From contig NZ_JBEPOO010000001.1 of assembly GCF_040546815.1 (NCBI RefSeq), positions 2,108,001 to 2,172,000 of the forward strand: 64,000 nt of DNA, given 5' to 3'. Shown here piece after piece: positions 25,464 to 32,413 of the stretch. Each line of letters begins with the position of its first letter. Within the stretch, counting starts at the first letter, position 1. The DNA comes from Devosia sp. 2618. GTDB lineage: Bacteria; Pseudomonadota; Alphaproteobacteria; Rhizobiales; Devosiaceae. Position numbers and translations under genes: made by a program. The notes under the pieces were generated by a model. The model saw only the letters and a list, made by a program, of their open reading frames with translations, had not been told where the DNA came from and made no database searches.

Positions 25464-26423
25464 TTAGCGATAGGTGCCGATGAATGGCTTCACGACGCCG
25501 ATGCGGTCCTGGTCGAGGAATGCACCCTGGCCGGTGTCGACATCGGTTGGCGTCAGGCCGTAGCGCTTGGCCATGGCGATCTGGGCGATCGGGTAGTAGC
25601 CCTGCAGGTAGGGCTGCTGGTCCATGGTCGCAAACATTGCTCCGGATTCCACCGCATTGACGATTTCCACGGCAAGGTCGAACCCGCCGAATGGAATGTC
25701 GACGCCAGCGTCCTTGATGGCCCCGGCACCCACAGTGGAAGTCACCGAACCGGTCCCGAACAGCGCCTTGATGTTGGGATTGGCGATCAGCACCTGCGCC
25801 ATGATGTTCTGCGCTTCGGCTGGATCGAGACCGGCGCGAACCGTCTCGACCTTGATGCCATGCTCGTCCATTGCCTTTTCGATGCCGCCACCACGTGCGA
25901 CGGCGAAGCTGGCCTCTGGGATTTCGCGTGGATTAAAGACGGTGTCGCCTTCCTTGAGGCCGAAGGCTTCGATCATGCGGTTGCCAAGCTCATAGCCCGA
26001 GGCGAACTCGTCCATGCCGACATAGGCATGGCGGCAATTGCCCTTGGCGCCTTCAAGATCGTCGTTGTTGAAGCCGATAACGATCAAACCCGCATCCACT
26101 GCAGCGCAGATGCTGGTGTCGAATGCATCCGAGCTCGAAATGGCGACGGCGATGCCATCAACACCGGCAGCGACGGCGCTTTCGATCAGGTCGTTCTGGC
26201 GAACCGGATCATTGTTGGCATATTGCACGTCCAGATCAACGCCGAATGCCTCGGCCGCGTCCTGCGCGCCCTTAACCACCGGGTTGAAGAACTGAACGCT
26301 TGGATCGAGGTAGATGATCATGGTGGCCGAGACGCGGTCGGCGTCCTGTGCCATTGCGATCCCGCTGCACGAACCGAGCAAACAGGCTGCCAGCAGACTG
26401 GCCTTAGTCTTGGTCAACTTCAT
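25464..26423 (-). CDS. sugar-type ABC importer substrate-binding protein (RbsB-like)
   Basis: A 319-residue periplasmic binding protein of the Peripla_BP_4 family. The signal peptide MKLTKTKASLLAACLLGSCS is followed by GIAMAQ; the LGSCSG stretch could also be read as a lipobox-like site, so lipidation cannot be excluded. Core motifs are FFNPVVKGAQDAAEAFGVD, QNDLIESAVAAGVDGIAVAISS and GFNNDD. The ATG has an AGGGAGG-type RBS. It lies downstream of the aldehyde dehydrogenase gene and upstream of the permease, in the order ALDH, SBP, permease, ATPase. Confidence 0.92.
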   Translation of the reverse strand: MKLTKTKASLLAACLLGSCSGIAMAQDADRVSATMIIYLDPSVQFFNPVVKGAQDAAEAFGVDLDVQYANNDPVRQNDLIESAVAAGVDGIAVAISSSDAFDTSICAAVDAGLIVIGFNNDDLEGAKGNCRHAYVGMDEFASGYELGNRMIEAFGLKEGDTVFNPREIPEASFAVARGGGIEKAMDEHGIKVETVRAGLDPAEAQNIMAQVLIANPNIKALFGTGSVTSTVGAGAIKDAGVDIPFGGFDLAVEIVNAVESGAMFATMDQQPYLQGYYPIAQIAMAKRYGLTPTDVDTGQGAFLDQDRIGVVKPFIGTYR

Positions 26424-26477
26424 TGGTTTTTCCTCCCTTGGATAGTCGCGGGTTCCTCCTCGGTACCCGTTATTTAA

Positions 26478-26504
26478 GCGGCGCCTCCGACCAGATGGCG
26501 CCGC
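26478..26504 (-). other. Hairpin between aldehyde dehydrogenase and binding-protein genes
   Basis: GCGGCGCC and GGCGCCGC form an 8-bp stem with an 11-base loop just after the aldehyde dehydrogenase stop. The minus strand continues TTAAATAAC, too few T residues for a strong terminator. Probably attenuation or RNA-end protection. Confidence 0.45.
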
Positions 26505-26508
26505 CGAA

Positions 26509-28044
26509 CTAGTGCTCGAACCAGGGCTGTCCCCGGCCGAGCGTCATATGCAGACCCTTGAACTGGGAATATTCGTCGAACCCGTAGCGGCCGAGCTCGC
26601 GGCCTGTGCCGCTTTTTTTGTAGCCGCCAATGGGCATTTCCGGCGTGCCGTCGATCACCGAATTGATCCAGCAGCGCCCGGCCCGCAGGCGCCGGGTGGT
26701 CTGGATTGCGGTTTCGAGATCACGCGACCAGACGCTGGCGGAGAGCCCGAACGGCGTGCCATTGGCGAGAGTGACAGCTTCCTCGGGCGTGTCGAAGCCA
26801 ATCGTCGCCAGCACCGGCCCGAAGATTTCCTCCTGGGCAATCGCCATGTCCGGGCGCACCTTGTCGAAGACGGTCGGGGCAAAGAAATTGCCTGAGGTCG
26901 CTGCCACCATGTCGCCGCCCAGCAGCAGTTCCGCGCCTTCCGACAGACCCGACGCGACGTAACTGGCAACCTTTTCAGTATGTTGCTCGGAAATCATCGC
27001 GCCAAACCGGCTGGTTTCTCCGAGTGGATCGCCAAATGGCAGGCGGCGCGAAATATCGAGCAGACGCTCCAGCAAAGCTGGGCGAATGGCGTTAGCGACG
27101 ATCAAGCGGCTGCCGGAAATGCAGCACTGACCAGCGTTGTGATAGACGCCATATGCAATGCCATCGGCTGCGGCCTCAAGATCGGCATCGGCGAAAACGA
27201 TCTGCGGACCCTTGCCGCCCAATTCCAGCCCGACGCGCTTCACACCTGCCGCCGCAATGGCCGCCAGATGGGTGCCGACGCGAACCGAACCCGTGAACGC
27301 CAACACGTTGACCCGCGGATCTTCGGCCAGCGCCTGCCCGACCGCGGGACCAGTGCCAGTGAGCACGTTGAACGCGCCTGGCGGCATGCCGGCTTCAAGG
27401 GCAAGTTCGGCCAGTCGGATCGTTGTGCCCGAGGTAAACTCGCTTGGCTTGACCACGACGGTGCAGCCAGCGCCCAGCGCCCATGGCACACGCTCGGAAA
27501 CGATGATGAACGGGAAATTCCACGGCGTGATGATGCCGACCACGCCAGCCGGTTCACGCAAAACCAGCCCCAGTCGGTTTTCGCCGATGGCGTTGTGGGT
27601 GTCGCCCTCAAGTCCACGCGACTGCCCGGCGGCATAGGTCCACATATCGGCGCAATAGGCGATCTCGCCACGCGCCTGGGAGATCGGCTTGCCGGTTTCG
27701 AGGCACTCGATCAGCGCCAACTCATCGAGATGAGCAAGGATTTGTGCCGCAACCGCATGGAGGATGGTCGAGCGTTCGGCGCCGCTCATGCGGGGCCAAG
27801 CGCCGTCATCAAAGGCGCGGCGGGCAGCGCCGATGGCCAGATCGGCATCTGCCGTCGCCCCGGCTGGCCAGACGCTGACCACCTTGCCGCGATGGCCCGG
27901 GCTCTGGCGTTCGATGGTCTCGCCGGATAACGCGTCACGCGATTTGCCGTCGATCAGCATGCGATAGTTTCGTTTACTCGCAAGCCGCGGATCATTAAGA
28001 TCGGGGACGACGAAATTGTCCTGAAAGCGCCGCTGAATGGTCAT
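26509..28044 (-). CDS. aldehyde dehydrogenase family protein
   Basis: A 511-residue NAD(P)-dependent aldehyde dehydrogenase. Visible elements are the cofactor loop ITPWNFPFII, VVVKPSEFTSG, the catalytic Glu in ELGGKGPQIV (about residue 275), and the catalytic Cys in NAGQCCISGSRL (about 305). The C-terminal IGGYKKSGTGRELGRYGFDEYSQ is typical of the betaine/gamma-aminobutyraldehyde-type branch. First gene of the sugar importer operon and divergent from the GntR regulator, so it probably oxidises an aldehyde derived from the imported compound. Specificity is not predictable. Confidence 0.92.
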   Translation of the reverse strand: MTIQRRFQDNFVVPDLNDPRLASKRNYRMLIDGKSRDALSGETIERQSPGHRGKVVSVWPAGATADADLAIGAARRAFDDGAWPRMSGAERSTILHAVAAQILAHLDELALIECLETGKPISQARGEIAYCADMWTYAAGQSRGLEGDTHNAIGENRLGLVLREPAGVVGIITPWNFPFIIVSERVPWALGAGCTVVVKPSEFTSGTTIRLAELALEAGMPPGAFNVLTGTGPAVGQALAEDPRVNVLAFTGSVRVGTHLAAIAAAGVKRVGLELGGKGPQIVFADADLEAAADGIAYGVYHNAGQCCISGSRLIVANAIRPALLERLLDISRRLPFGDPLGETSRFGAMISEQHTEKVASYVASGLSEGAELLLGGDMVAATSGNFFAPTVFDKVRPDMAIAQEEIFGPVLATIGFDTPEEAVTLANGTPFGLSASVWSRDLETAIQTTRRLRAGRCWINSVIDGTPEMPIGGYKKSGTGRELGRYGFDEYSQFKGLHMTLGRGQPWFEH

Positions 28045-28102
28045 TGCTATGGTGGGTTGTGGCCCACCCTCCCCTCGTCATCGGAACGCTTGAACGCGTC
28101 CT

Positions 28103-28151
28103 GTATGGAATTGTATGGTACCGTATGGCACATTGACTTAACCTGTCAATG
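28103..28151. promoter_or_regulatory. Divergent control region: three phased GTATGG repeats plus an inverted repeat
   Basis: GTATGG occurs at 28103, 28113 and 28123, exactly one helical turn apart. Adjacent to it CATTGAC and GTCAATG form a 7-bp inverted repeat (28131-28151). The minus-strand TTGACA (complement of 28144-28149) and TACGGT 18 bp away could be the aldehyde dehydrogenase promoter, and the first repeat overlaps that -10. Likely operators for the GntR protein encoded at 28170; direct proof is absent. Confidence 0.55.
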
Positions 28152-28169
28152 GCGTGGGTGAGATGTAAG

Positions 28170-28853
28170 ATGACTTTGGAAATGCAGACGGTTGATAGTG
28201 GCGAAAGCGCTGCGGCAGCTATCGAAAAGGACCTGCGCCGGTCCATTGTCGAGCTGGAATTGCTGCCCGGCTCGCGGCTGTCCGAACAGGATATTGCAAC
28301 CCGACTCGGGGTTTCCCGCCAGCCGGTGCGCGAAGCACTGATCCGGCTCGCCAATTCGCGACTGATCGAGATTCGGCCCTATCGCGGCACCGTAGTGGCG
28401 CGCATTTCGGCCAAGGAAATGACAGAGGCGCTGTTCGTGCGGCAGTCGGTCGAGATCGCCGTCGTCGGCAAGGCTGCTCAATCCTTCGATAGCTGGCAGC
28501 GCAAGCGCATCGATAGCCTGCTCATCAAGCAGGAAGAGGCATCGGCCAATCTCGATCACGCCGCCTTCCGCGAGCATGACGAGGCGTTCCACATCGCCGT
28601 GGCCAATGGCGCGGGCGTCGGCATTGCCTGGATCGCCATTGCCGATATGAAGACGCATATGGACCGGGTCTGCAACATGACCCTGCAAAGCGCCGCCGAT
28701 ATGCAGCGCCGGGTGCGCGAGCACCGCGCCATCATGGCCGCGATCGATGCCCGCGACGTTCCAGCGGCGCAGGCGGCCATGGCCGAGCATCTGGGTAGCA
28801 TTCTCGACGCCCTGCCCGATCTTGAGACCAAGCACAGCGCACTCTTTCTATAG
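28170..28853 (+). CDS. GntR family transcriptional regulator (FadR/FCD subfamily)
   Basis: About 227 residues. The N-terminal winged helix (roughly residues 15-80) shows IVELELLPGSRLSEQDIATRLGVSRQPVREALIRL, a textbook GntR pattern. The C-terminal helical FCD domain carries the likely metal/ligand residues in EHDEAFHIAVA and REHRAIMAAI. The frame is open to ATG 28149, but that start lies inside the inverted repeat and lacks an RBS, so 28170 is preferred. Divergently transcribed from the aldehyde dehydrogenase/sugar importer operon and most likely its regulator. Confidence 0.88.
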   Translation: MTLEMQTVDSGESAAAAIEKDLRRSIVELELLPGSRLSEQDIATRLGVSRQPVREALIRLANSRLIEIRPYRGTVVARISAKEMTEALFVRQSVEIAVVGKAAQSFDSWQRKRIDSLLIKQEEASANLDHAAFREHDEAFHIAVANGAGVGIAWIAIADMKTHMDRVCNMTLQSAADMQRRVREHRAIMAAIDARDVPAAQAAMAEHLGSILDALPDLETKHSALFL

Positions 28854-29064
28854 AGCGCTGGTCCGACTCGGCCTTGTCAGGCGCAGCGGCGACTGCCCGA
28901 CAGTTGGTTTGCTGGCTTTCCTGAATAGTCGACGGCCAAATCAGGCCGAAAGACTTTCCGCGCCGAAGCTGATGCAAGCACAGCGTTGCTCCATTCTGCC
29001 AATACTATGGAATGGACAAGATCAGCGTTTTTGCGGACATTTAGAGGGTCAAGGAATCCAGTAA

Positions 29065-29211
29065 ATGGCCGCACAAGCACAGATTATCGACCTCAATGCC
29101 TATCGCCAGAGCAAGGCGCCCAGCCCTGCCGTGACGACAAGCACTTTGCCGTTTGTCTACGTGGCCTGGTGGACTTTCGTCCCTGTGGTGTTCGTACCTG
29201 GCCACGCCTGA
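29065..29211 (+). CDS. 48-residue small protein coupled to an XRE regulator
   Basis: A short frame with a good RBS (AAGGA at 29051-29055) encodes 48 residues. The N-terminus MAAQAQIIDLNAYRQSKAP is polar; the C-terminal half (LPFVYVAWWTFVPVVFVPG) is strongly hydrophobic and could be one membrane segment. Its TGA overlaps the ATG of the XRE-cupin regulator (TGATG at 29209-29213), so translation of the two should be coupled. It may be a small membrane protein or a leader that tunes regulator synthesis. I do not recognise a family. Confidence 0.5.
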   Translation: MAAQAQIIDLNAYRQSKAPSPAVTTSTLPFVYVAWWTFVPVVFVPGHA

Positions 29212-29825
29212 TGGTGGCTAGCGTCGTCGAATTGTCTGACCACCACGACGTAGGTCGAGAACTTTCCCACATTGTCGGCGCCAATCTGCGGCGCCTTCGC
29301 ACAAGACAGGGCCATTCGCTGGAACGGCTGGCCCAGGTATCCGGCGTCAGTCGCGCCATGCTCAGCCAGATCGAAAATGGCAAAAGCGCCCCCACCATTG
29401 CCCTACTCTGGAAAGTCGCCACCGCGCTCGGCGTGCCGTTCGCGACATTGATCGCGACTGGCCAGCCTGATGGCTCGGTCGTTTTGCGGCGAGACGATGC
29501 CAAGATTTTGGCGTCGAGCGATGGGCGCTTCACCTCACGGGCGCTGTTTCCCTATGACAGTGAGCGGCGCGTCGAGTTCTATGAGCTGCGCCTCGCGGCC
29601 AATCACACCGAACTAGCCGAACCCCATGCGCCCGGCACGACGGAAAACCTGATCGTTACGCAAGGAGCGGTCGAGGTTCTGGTTGGCCGCGAAACGCCAA
29701 AGCTGCTTGGCGAGGGCGACGCAATCCTCTTTCAAGCCGACGTTGCGCACCGCTATCGCAATATGCGCTCGGTCGAGGCGGTGCTCTATCTGGTGATGAC
29801 TTACGTCAATCCGGTGACCGGATAA
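29211..29825 (+). CDS. XRE family regulator with C-terminal cupin domain
   Basis: A 204-residue protein: helix-turn-helix at about residues 20-75 (ANLRRLRTRQGHSLERLAQVSGVSRAMLSQIENG split across helices 1-4) and a cupin sensory domain in the C-terminal half (ENLIVTQGAVEVLVG, LGEGDAILFQADVAHRY). ATG 29211 overlaps the stop of the small ORF. The same frame is open to 28986 but that extension is out of character and overlaps the small ORF in another frame. Cupin-XRE regulators commonly control amino acid, polyamine or sugar catabolism. No obvious target operon is adjacent. Confidence 0.87.
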   Translation: MVASVVELSDHHDVGRELSHIVGANLRRLRTRQGHSLERLAQVSGVSRAMLSQIENGKSAPTIALLWKVATALGVPFATLIATGQPDGSVVLRRDDAKILASSDGRFTSRALFPYDSERRVEFYELRLAANHTELAEPHAPGTTENLIVTQGAVEVLVGRETPKLLGEGDAILFQADVAHRYRNMRSVEAVLYLVMTYVNPVTG

Positions 29826-29854
29826 AAAGAATGGCCGCCGAAACCGGCGGCCAT
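29824..29854 (-). terminator. Rho-independent terminator of the Met-rich protein gene
   Basis: ATGGCCGCCG and CGGCGGCCAT form a 10-bp stem with loop AAAC (29831-29854). On the minus strand it is followed by TCTTTTTATC. It lies 25 bp after the Met-rich gene stop. On the plus strand it also follows the XRE gene stop and may end that transcript, though less efficiently. Confidence 0.88.
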
Positions 29855-29879
29855 GGACTTGCTGGCGATGCGAGAGCGA

Positions 29880-30275
29880 TCAAGCGCTCATTGGCATCGA
29901 GCACATCATCATCATGCCACCGCAGTTCATCATCATTGGCATGCCGGCTTCCATCATCGACATCATGCGCTTGCAGGCTTCGGTGAACATGGCCATGTCC
30001 ATGCCGGCCGCTGGCTTCATTTCGCACATCATGCCATTGGCGGTCATGGTGCAGGTCATTTCGCACATCATCATCGGCATTGGCATCATGCCCATCTGAG
30101 GCATCATCCCCATCATGTTCATGCCCATCTGGGGCATCATGCCCATCTGGTTCATGCCCATCTGGTTCATGCCCATCTGGTTCATGCCCATTTGCGGCAT
30201 CATGTTCATCATGCCCATCTGTGGCATCATGTTCATCATCTGGGGCATCATTGGCATCTGCATGGCGGGGTTCAT
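29880..30275 (-). CDS. methionine-rich repeat protein with cysteine-containing C-terminus
   Basis: 131 residues, of which 58 are Met (44 percent) and 6 are Cys. Residues 1-70 consist of short repeats (MMPQMG, MNQMG). The C-terminal half has CEMTC, MMCEM, a TEACKRMMSMMEAG helix-like stretch and NCGGMMMMC. There is no signal peptide. Start ATG 30275 has GGAGA 5 bases upstream; the open frame continues upstream but without an RBS. A T-run terminator follows. The composition suggests soft-metal (Cu+/Ag+) binding or a methionine store/oxidant sink; both are inference. The opposite strand reads as a His-rich frame simply because ATG complements to CAT. Confidence 0.78.
   Translation of the reverse strand: MNPAMQMPMMPQMMNMMPQMGMMNMMPQMGMNQMGMNQMGMNQMGMMPQMGMNMMGMMPQMGMMPMPMMMCEMTCTMTANGMMCEMKPAAGMDMAMFTEACKRMMSMMEAGMPMMMNCGGMMMMCSMPMSA
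30136..30195. repeat. 15-bp tandem repeat inside the Met-rich gene
   Basis: The unit TTCATGCCCATCTGG is repeated at 30151-30165 and 30166-30180, with near copies before (30136-30150) and after (30181-30195). On the minus strand each unit encodes MNQMG. The repeat probably grew by slippage and may vary in copy number between strains. Confidence 0.85.
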
Positions 30276-30718
30276 GGTCGTCTCCAAGGTCTGAGAGACC
30301 ACGTCGGCCTCGTTGACTTCGGGAGTACGCCCCGACCATGCGCCGGACAATTGCTCATTGAAGTGGGCAGAACGTTTCCTCCAATGGCTTGGAGGCTATC
30401 CGCCAGAACAGACGGCATCGACCAATATCACGAATACCCGCTCGCTATAACGAACGCCGCCCAGCACCCAATTGCTCAAATCCCAGCTCCAGACGCAAAA
30501 CCGTACTCATCGCGCTACGATTCCGGCAACTTTTGCGCCGAAGCGTCGTTTTCAGACCCAGAGTTCGTCTGATGCTCTGCTGACATGATCCGACTGTGAC
30601 CAGGGCCAGAACGGTTGCGTGTTCTTGGAGACGAGCAGCCATGCTGCCGCTGCATTTGACTTTGTTCGTGTGCTTATTATATGCCCTCTTATTATAAGTG
30701 TCCTTATGGAATTTTGAG
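30276..30718. promoter_or_regulatory. 443-bp intergenic region; AT-rich operator cluster before marR-emrAB
   Basis: Most of the region shows no convincing gene. Near its right end (30673-30707) is an AT-rich cluster: direct repeats CTTATTATA at 30673 and 30688, the palindrome CTTATTATAAG (30688-30698) and an ATAAG-TGTC-CTTAT inverted repeat (30694-30707). It lies 12-46 bp before the MarR ATG and is the likely autoregulatory operator/promoter. The left part should hold the promoter of the divergent Met-rich gene, but I could not assign its elements. Confidence 0.5.
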
Positions 30719-31189
30719 ATGGACGACGAGATCAGAAACGAGCGGCCGATTGGCTATCTGGTCCACGATGTGGCGCGGTTGTTCCGGCGCCGGTTCGAGG
30801 TGGAAGCACGCCATCATGGACTGACCCTGGCGCAGTGGCGCACGCTGGTTGAAATCTACAAGCAGGACGCCATCACTCAGGTCGCCCTCGCCGCAAGCAT
30901 CGACGCTGACCCGATGACGATGAGTGGCATTCTGGACCGACTGGAAAAGCGCGGCCTGCTCGAACGCTACACGCATCCTGACGATAGCCGCGCCAAGTTC
31001 GCCCGCCTCACCGAGGCTGGCGACGCGGTGGTGAAAATGGCCAAAGACGTTGGTCGCGAACTTTATGCCAATGCCATCACCGGTTTAAGCGAAGCCGAAA
31101 AAGAGGGGGTGGTGAACGCCCTCACCCTGATCCGAAACAACCTAAACAATCTCGACCAAGTGGCCGACACAGAGAAGGAAGCCAGCTAA
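30719..31189 (+). CDS. MarR family regulator of the EmrAB-type efflux operon
   Basis: A 156-residue MarR protein: RPIGYLVHDVARLFRRRFE dimerisation helix, LTLAQWRTLVEI, recognition region AASIDADPMTMSGILDRLEKRGL, and wing DDSRAKFARLTEAG. ATG 30719 is preferred to GTG 30698, which lies within the operator cluster. It ends directly before the HlyD-family gene (stop 31189, ATG 31190), so the three genes form a typical emrR-emrA-emrB-like operon. It probably represses the operon until a toxic amphipathic compound binds. Confidence 0.9.
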   Translation: MDDEIRNERPIGYLVHDVARLFRRRFEVEARHHGLTLAQWRTLVEIYKQDAITQVALAASIDADPMTMSGILDRLEKRGLLERYTHPDDSRAKFARLTEAGDAVVKMAKDVGRELYANAITGLSEAEKEGVVNALTLIRNNLNNLDQVADTEKEAS

Positions 31190-32359
31190 ATGACCGCCCG
31201 CGTTACTGATCCGAAGCCCGGTGAAGCTAGCGTCGTTCCACTCCCGCTCGCCGACAAGGCGACGCCGAAGGCCGAAACGCCACAAGCCCCGTTGCTGCAT
31301 TCTGTCACCAACGAAGAAGCGCCTGCCGAACACAAGAGCAATGCGCGCCGCAACATTTTGATGGTGAGCGTTCCGCTGATCATCGTCGCAGCCGGTGCCT
31401 GGTTCTATTTGACCGGCGGTCGCTACGAAGAAACCGATAATGCTTATGTGCAGCAGCCCAAAGTCTCGCTCAGCGCGGACGTGGCTGGTCGCGTTTCGCA
31501 GGTCAATGTGGTCGAGAACCAGCATGTTCAGGCCGGCGATGTCCTGTTCATGCTTGATCCCCAGCCCTACCGCATCGCGGTGAGCCAGGCCAATGCGGCG
31601 CTGGCAACGGCGCGGGTCAATGTCGAGGAGCTCAAGGTCAGCTACGGCACGGCTCAGGCGCAACTCGCTTCGGCGCAGCAGACCGTCGAAATCCGCCAGG
31701 CCGCCTTTGATCGGCAGACCTCGTTGGTCAGCCAGGGCGTCAACGCAAACTCGACCCTCGACGACTCCAAGCTGGCGCTGCAGCAGGCTCAGGCAGCCGT
31801 TGCCCTCGCCGACCAGCAGGTTGCTGGCGCTGCGGCAGCGCTTGGTGGTGATCCCAATATCGTCACCGATCAGCACCCTGCAGTTCTGCAGGCCATGGCG
31901 GCTCTTGAGCAGGCCCAGCGCAACCTCGACAAATCCACCGTCGAAGCCCCTGCCAGCGGTATCGTCGCCAACGTTTCGAGCCTCAATGTCGGCCAGTTCA
32001 TTGCTGCCGGCACCACCATCGCGTCGCTGGTTCAGACCGACGACACCTGGATTCAGGCCAACTTCAAAGAAACGCAGCTGGGCGACCTCGTCGTCGGGCA
32101 GCCGGTCGAAATCAAGGTCGATGCCTATCCAACTGTGCTGCATGGCACGGTTCAGAGCCTTGGCGCCGCAACGGGTTCGGAATTCTCCCTGATCCCCGCC
32201 CAGAACGCCACCGGCAACTGGGTCAAGGTCGTGCAGCGCCTGCCGGTCCACGTCACCATCGACGCTGCTTCGGATCTGGCCCTGCTCAAGACCGGCATGA
32301 GCGCCACGGTGACCGTCGATACCGGCCGCAGCACGCTCGACAAGCTGATGGGCAAGTAA
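31190..32359 (+). CDS. emrA: HlyD family membrane fusion protein (EmrA-like)
   Basis: A 389-residue periplasmic adaptor. A cytoplasmic N-terminal tail is followed by one TM helix (about residues 56-75, ILMVSVPLIIVAAGAWFYL). A biotinyl-lipoyl-like half domain (KVSLSADVAGRVSQVNVVENQHVQ) follows, then a long coiled coil (about residues 130-220) and the second lipoyl half (VEAPASGIVANVSSLNVGQ). The beta-barrel end shows DDTWIQANFKETQLGDL. EmrA-type adaptors link a DHA2 pump to an outer membrane channel. The pump gene follows by 54 bases. Confidence 0.93.
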   Translation: MTARVTDPKPGEASVVPLPLADKATPKAETPQAPLLHSVTNEEAPAEHKSNARRNILMVSVPLIIVAAGAWFYLTGGRYEETDNAYVQQPKVSLSADVAGRVSQVNVVENQHVQAGDVLFMLDPQPYRIAVSQANAALATARVNVEELKVSYGTAQAQLASAQQTVEIRQAAFDRQTSLVSQGVNANSTLDDSKLALQQAQAAVALADQQVAGAAAALGGDPNIVTDQHPAVLQAMAALEQAQRNLDKSTVEAPASGIVANVSSLNVGQFIAAGTTIASLVQTDDTWIQANFKETQLGDLVVGQPVEIKVDAYPTVLHGTVQSLGAATGSEFSLIPAQNATGNWVKVVQRLPVHVTIDAASDLALLKTGMSATVTVDTGRSTLDKLMGK

Positions 32360-32413
32360 GGCCCTCCTGGCGCGGCCAGCCCGCGCCAGGCTTTGCATGC
32401 CCTGGAGGCCAAT

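Noticed and set aside
30136..30195. Possible CRISPR-like array of short repeats
   Set aside because: The 15-bp units are contiguous with no spacers and are in-frame within a coding gene; no cas genes are present.
29806..30339. Asp/His-rich minus-strand frame of 177 codons overlapping the Met-rich gene
   Set aside because: It is a frame-shifted reading of the same 15-bp repeats, runs through the terminator and lacks an RBS.
29853..30572. Plus-strand His-rich frame (HxxH and HVHAH repeats) opposite the Met-rich gene
   Set aside because: His codons CAT/CAC arise from the complement of the ATG-rich repeat. The minus strand has the RBS, the repeat phase and a T-run terminator, so the Met-rich frame is preferred. 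A metal-binding His-rich protein would be attractive but is not supported.
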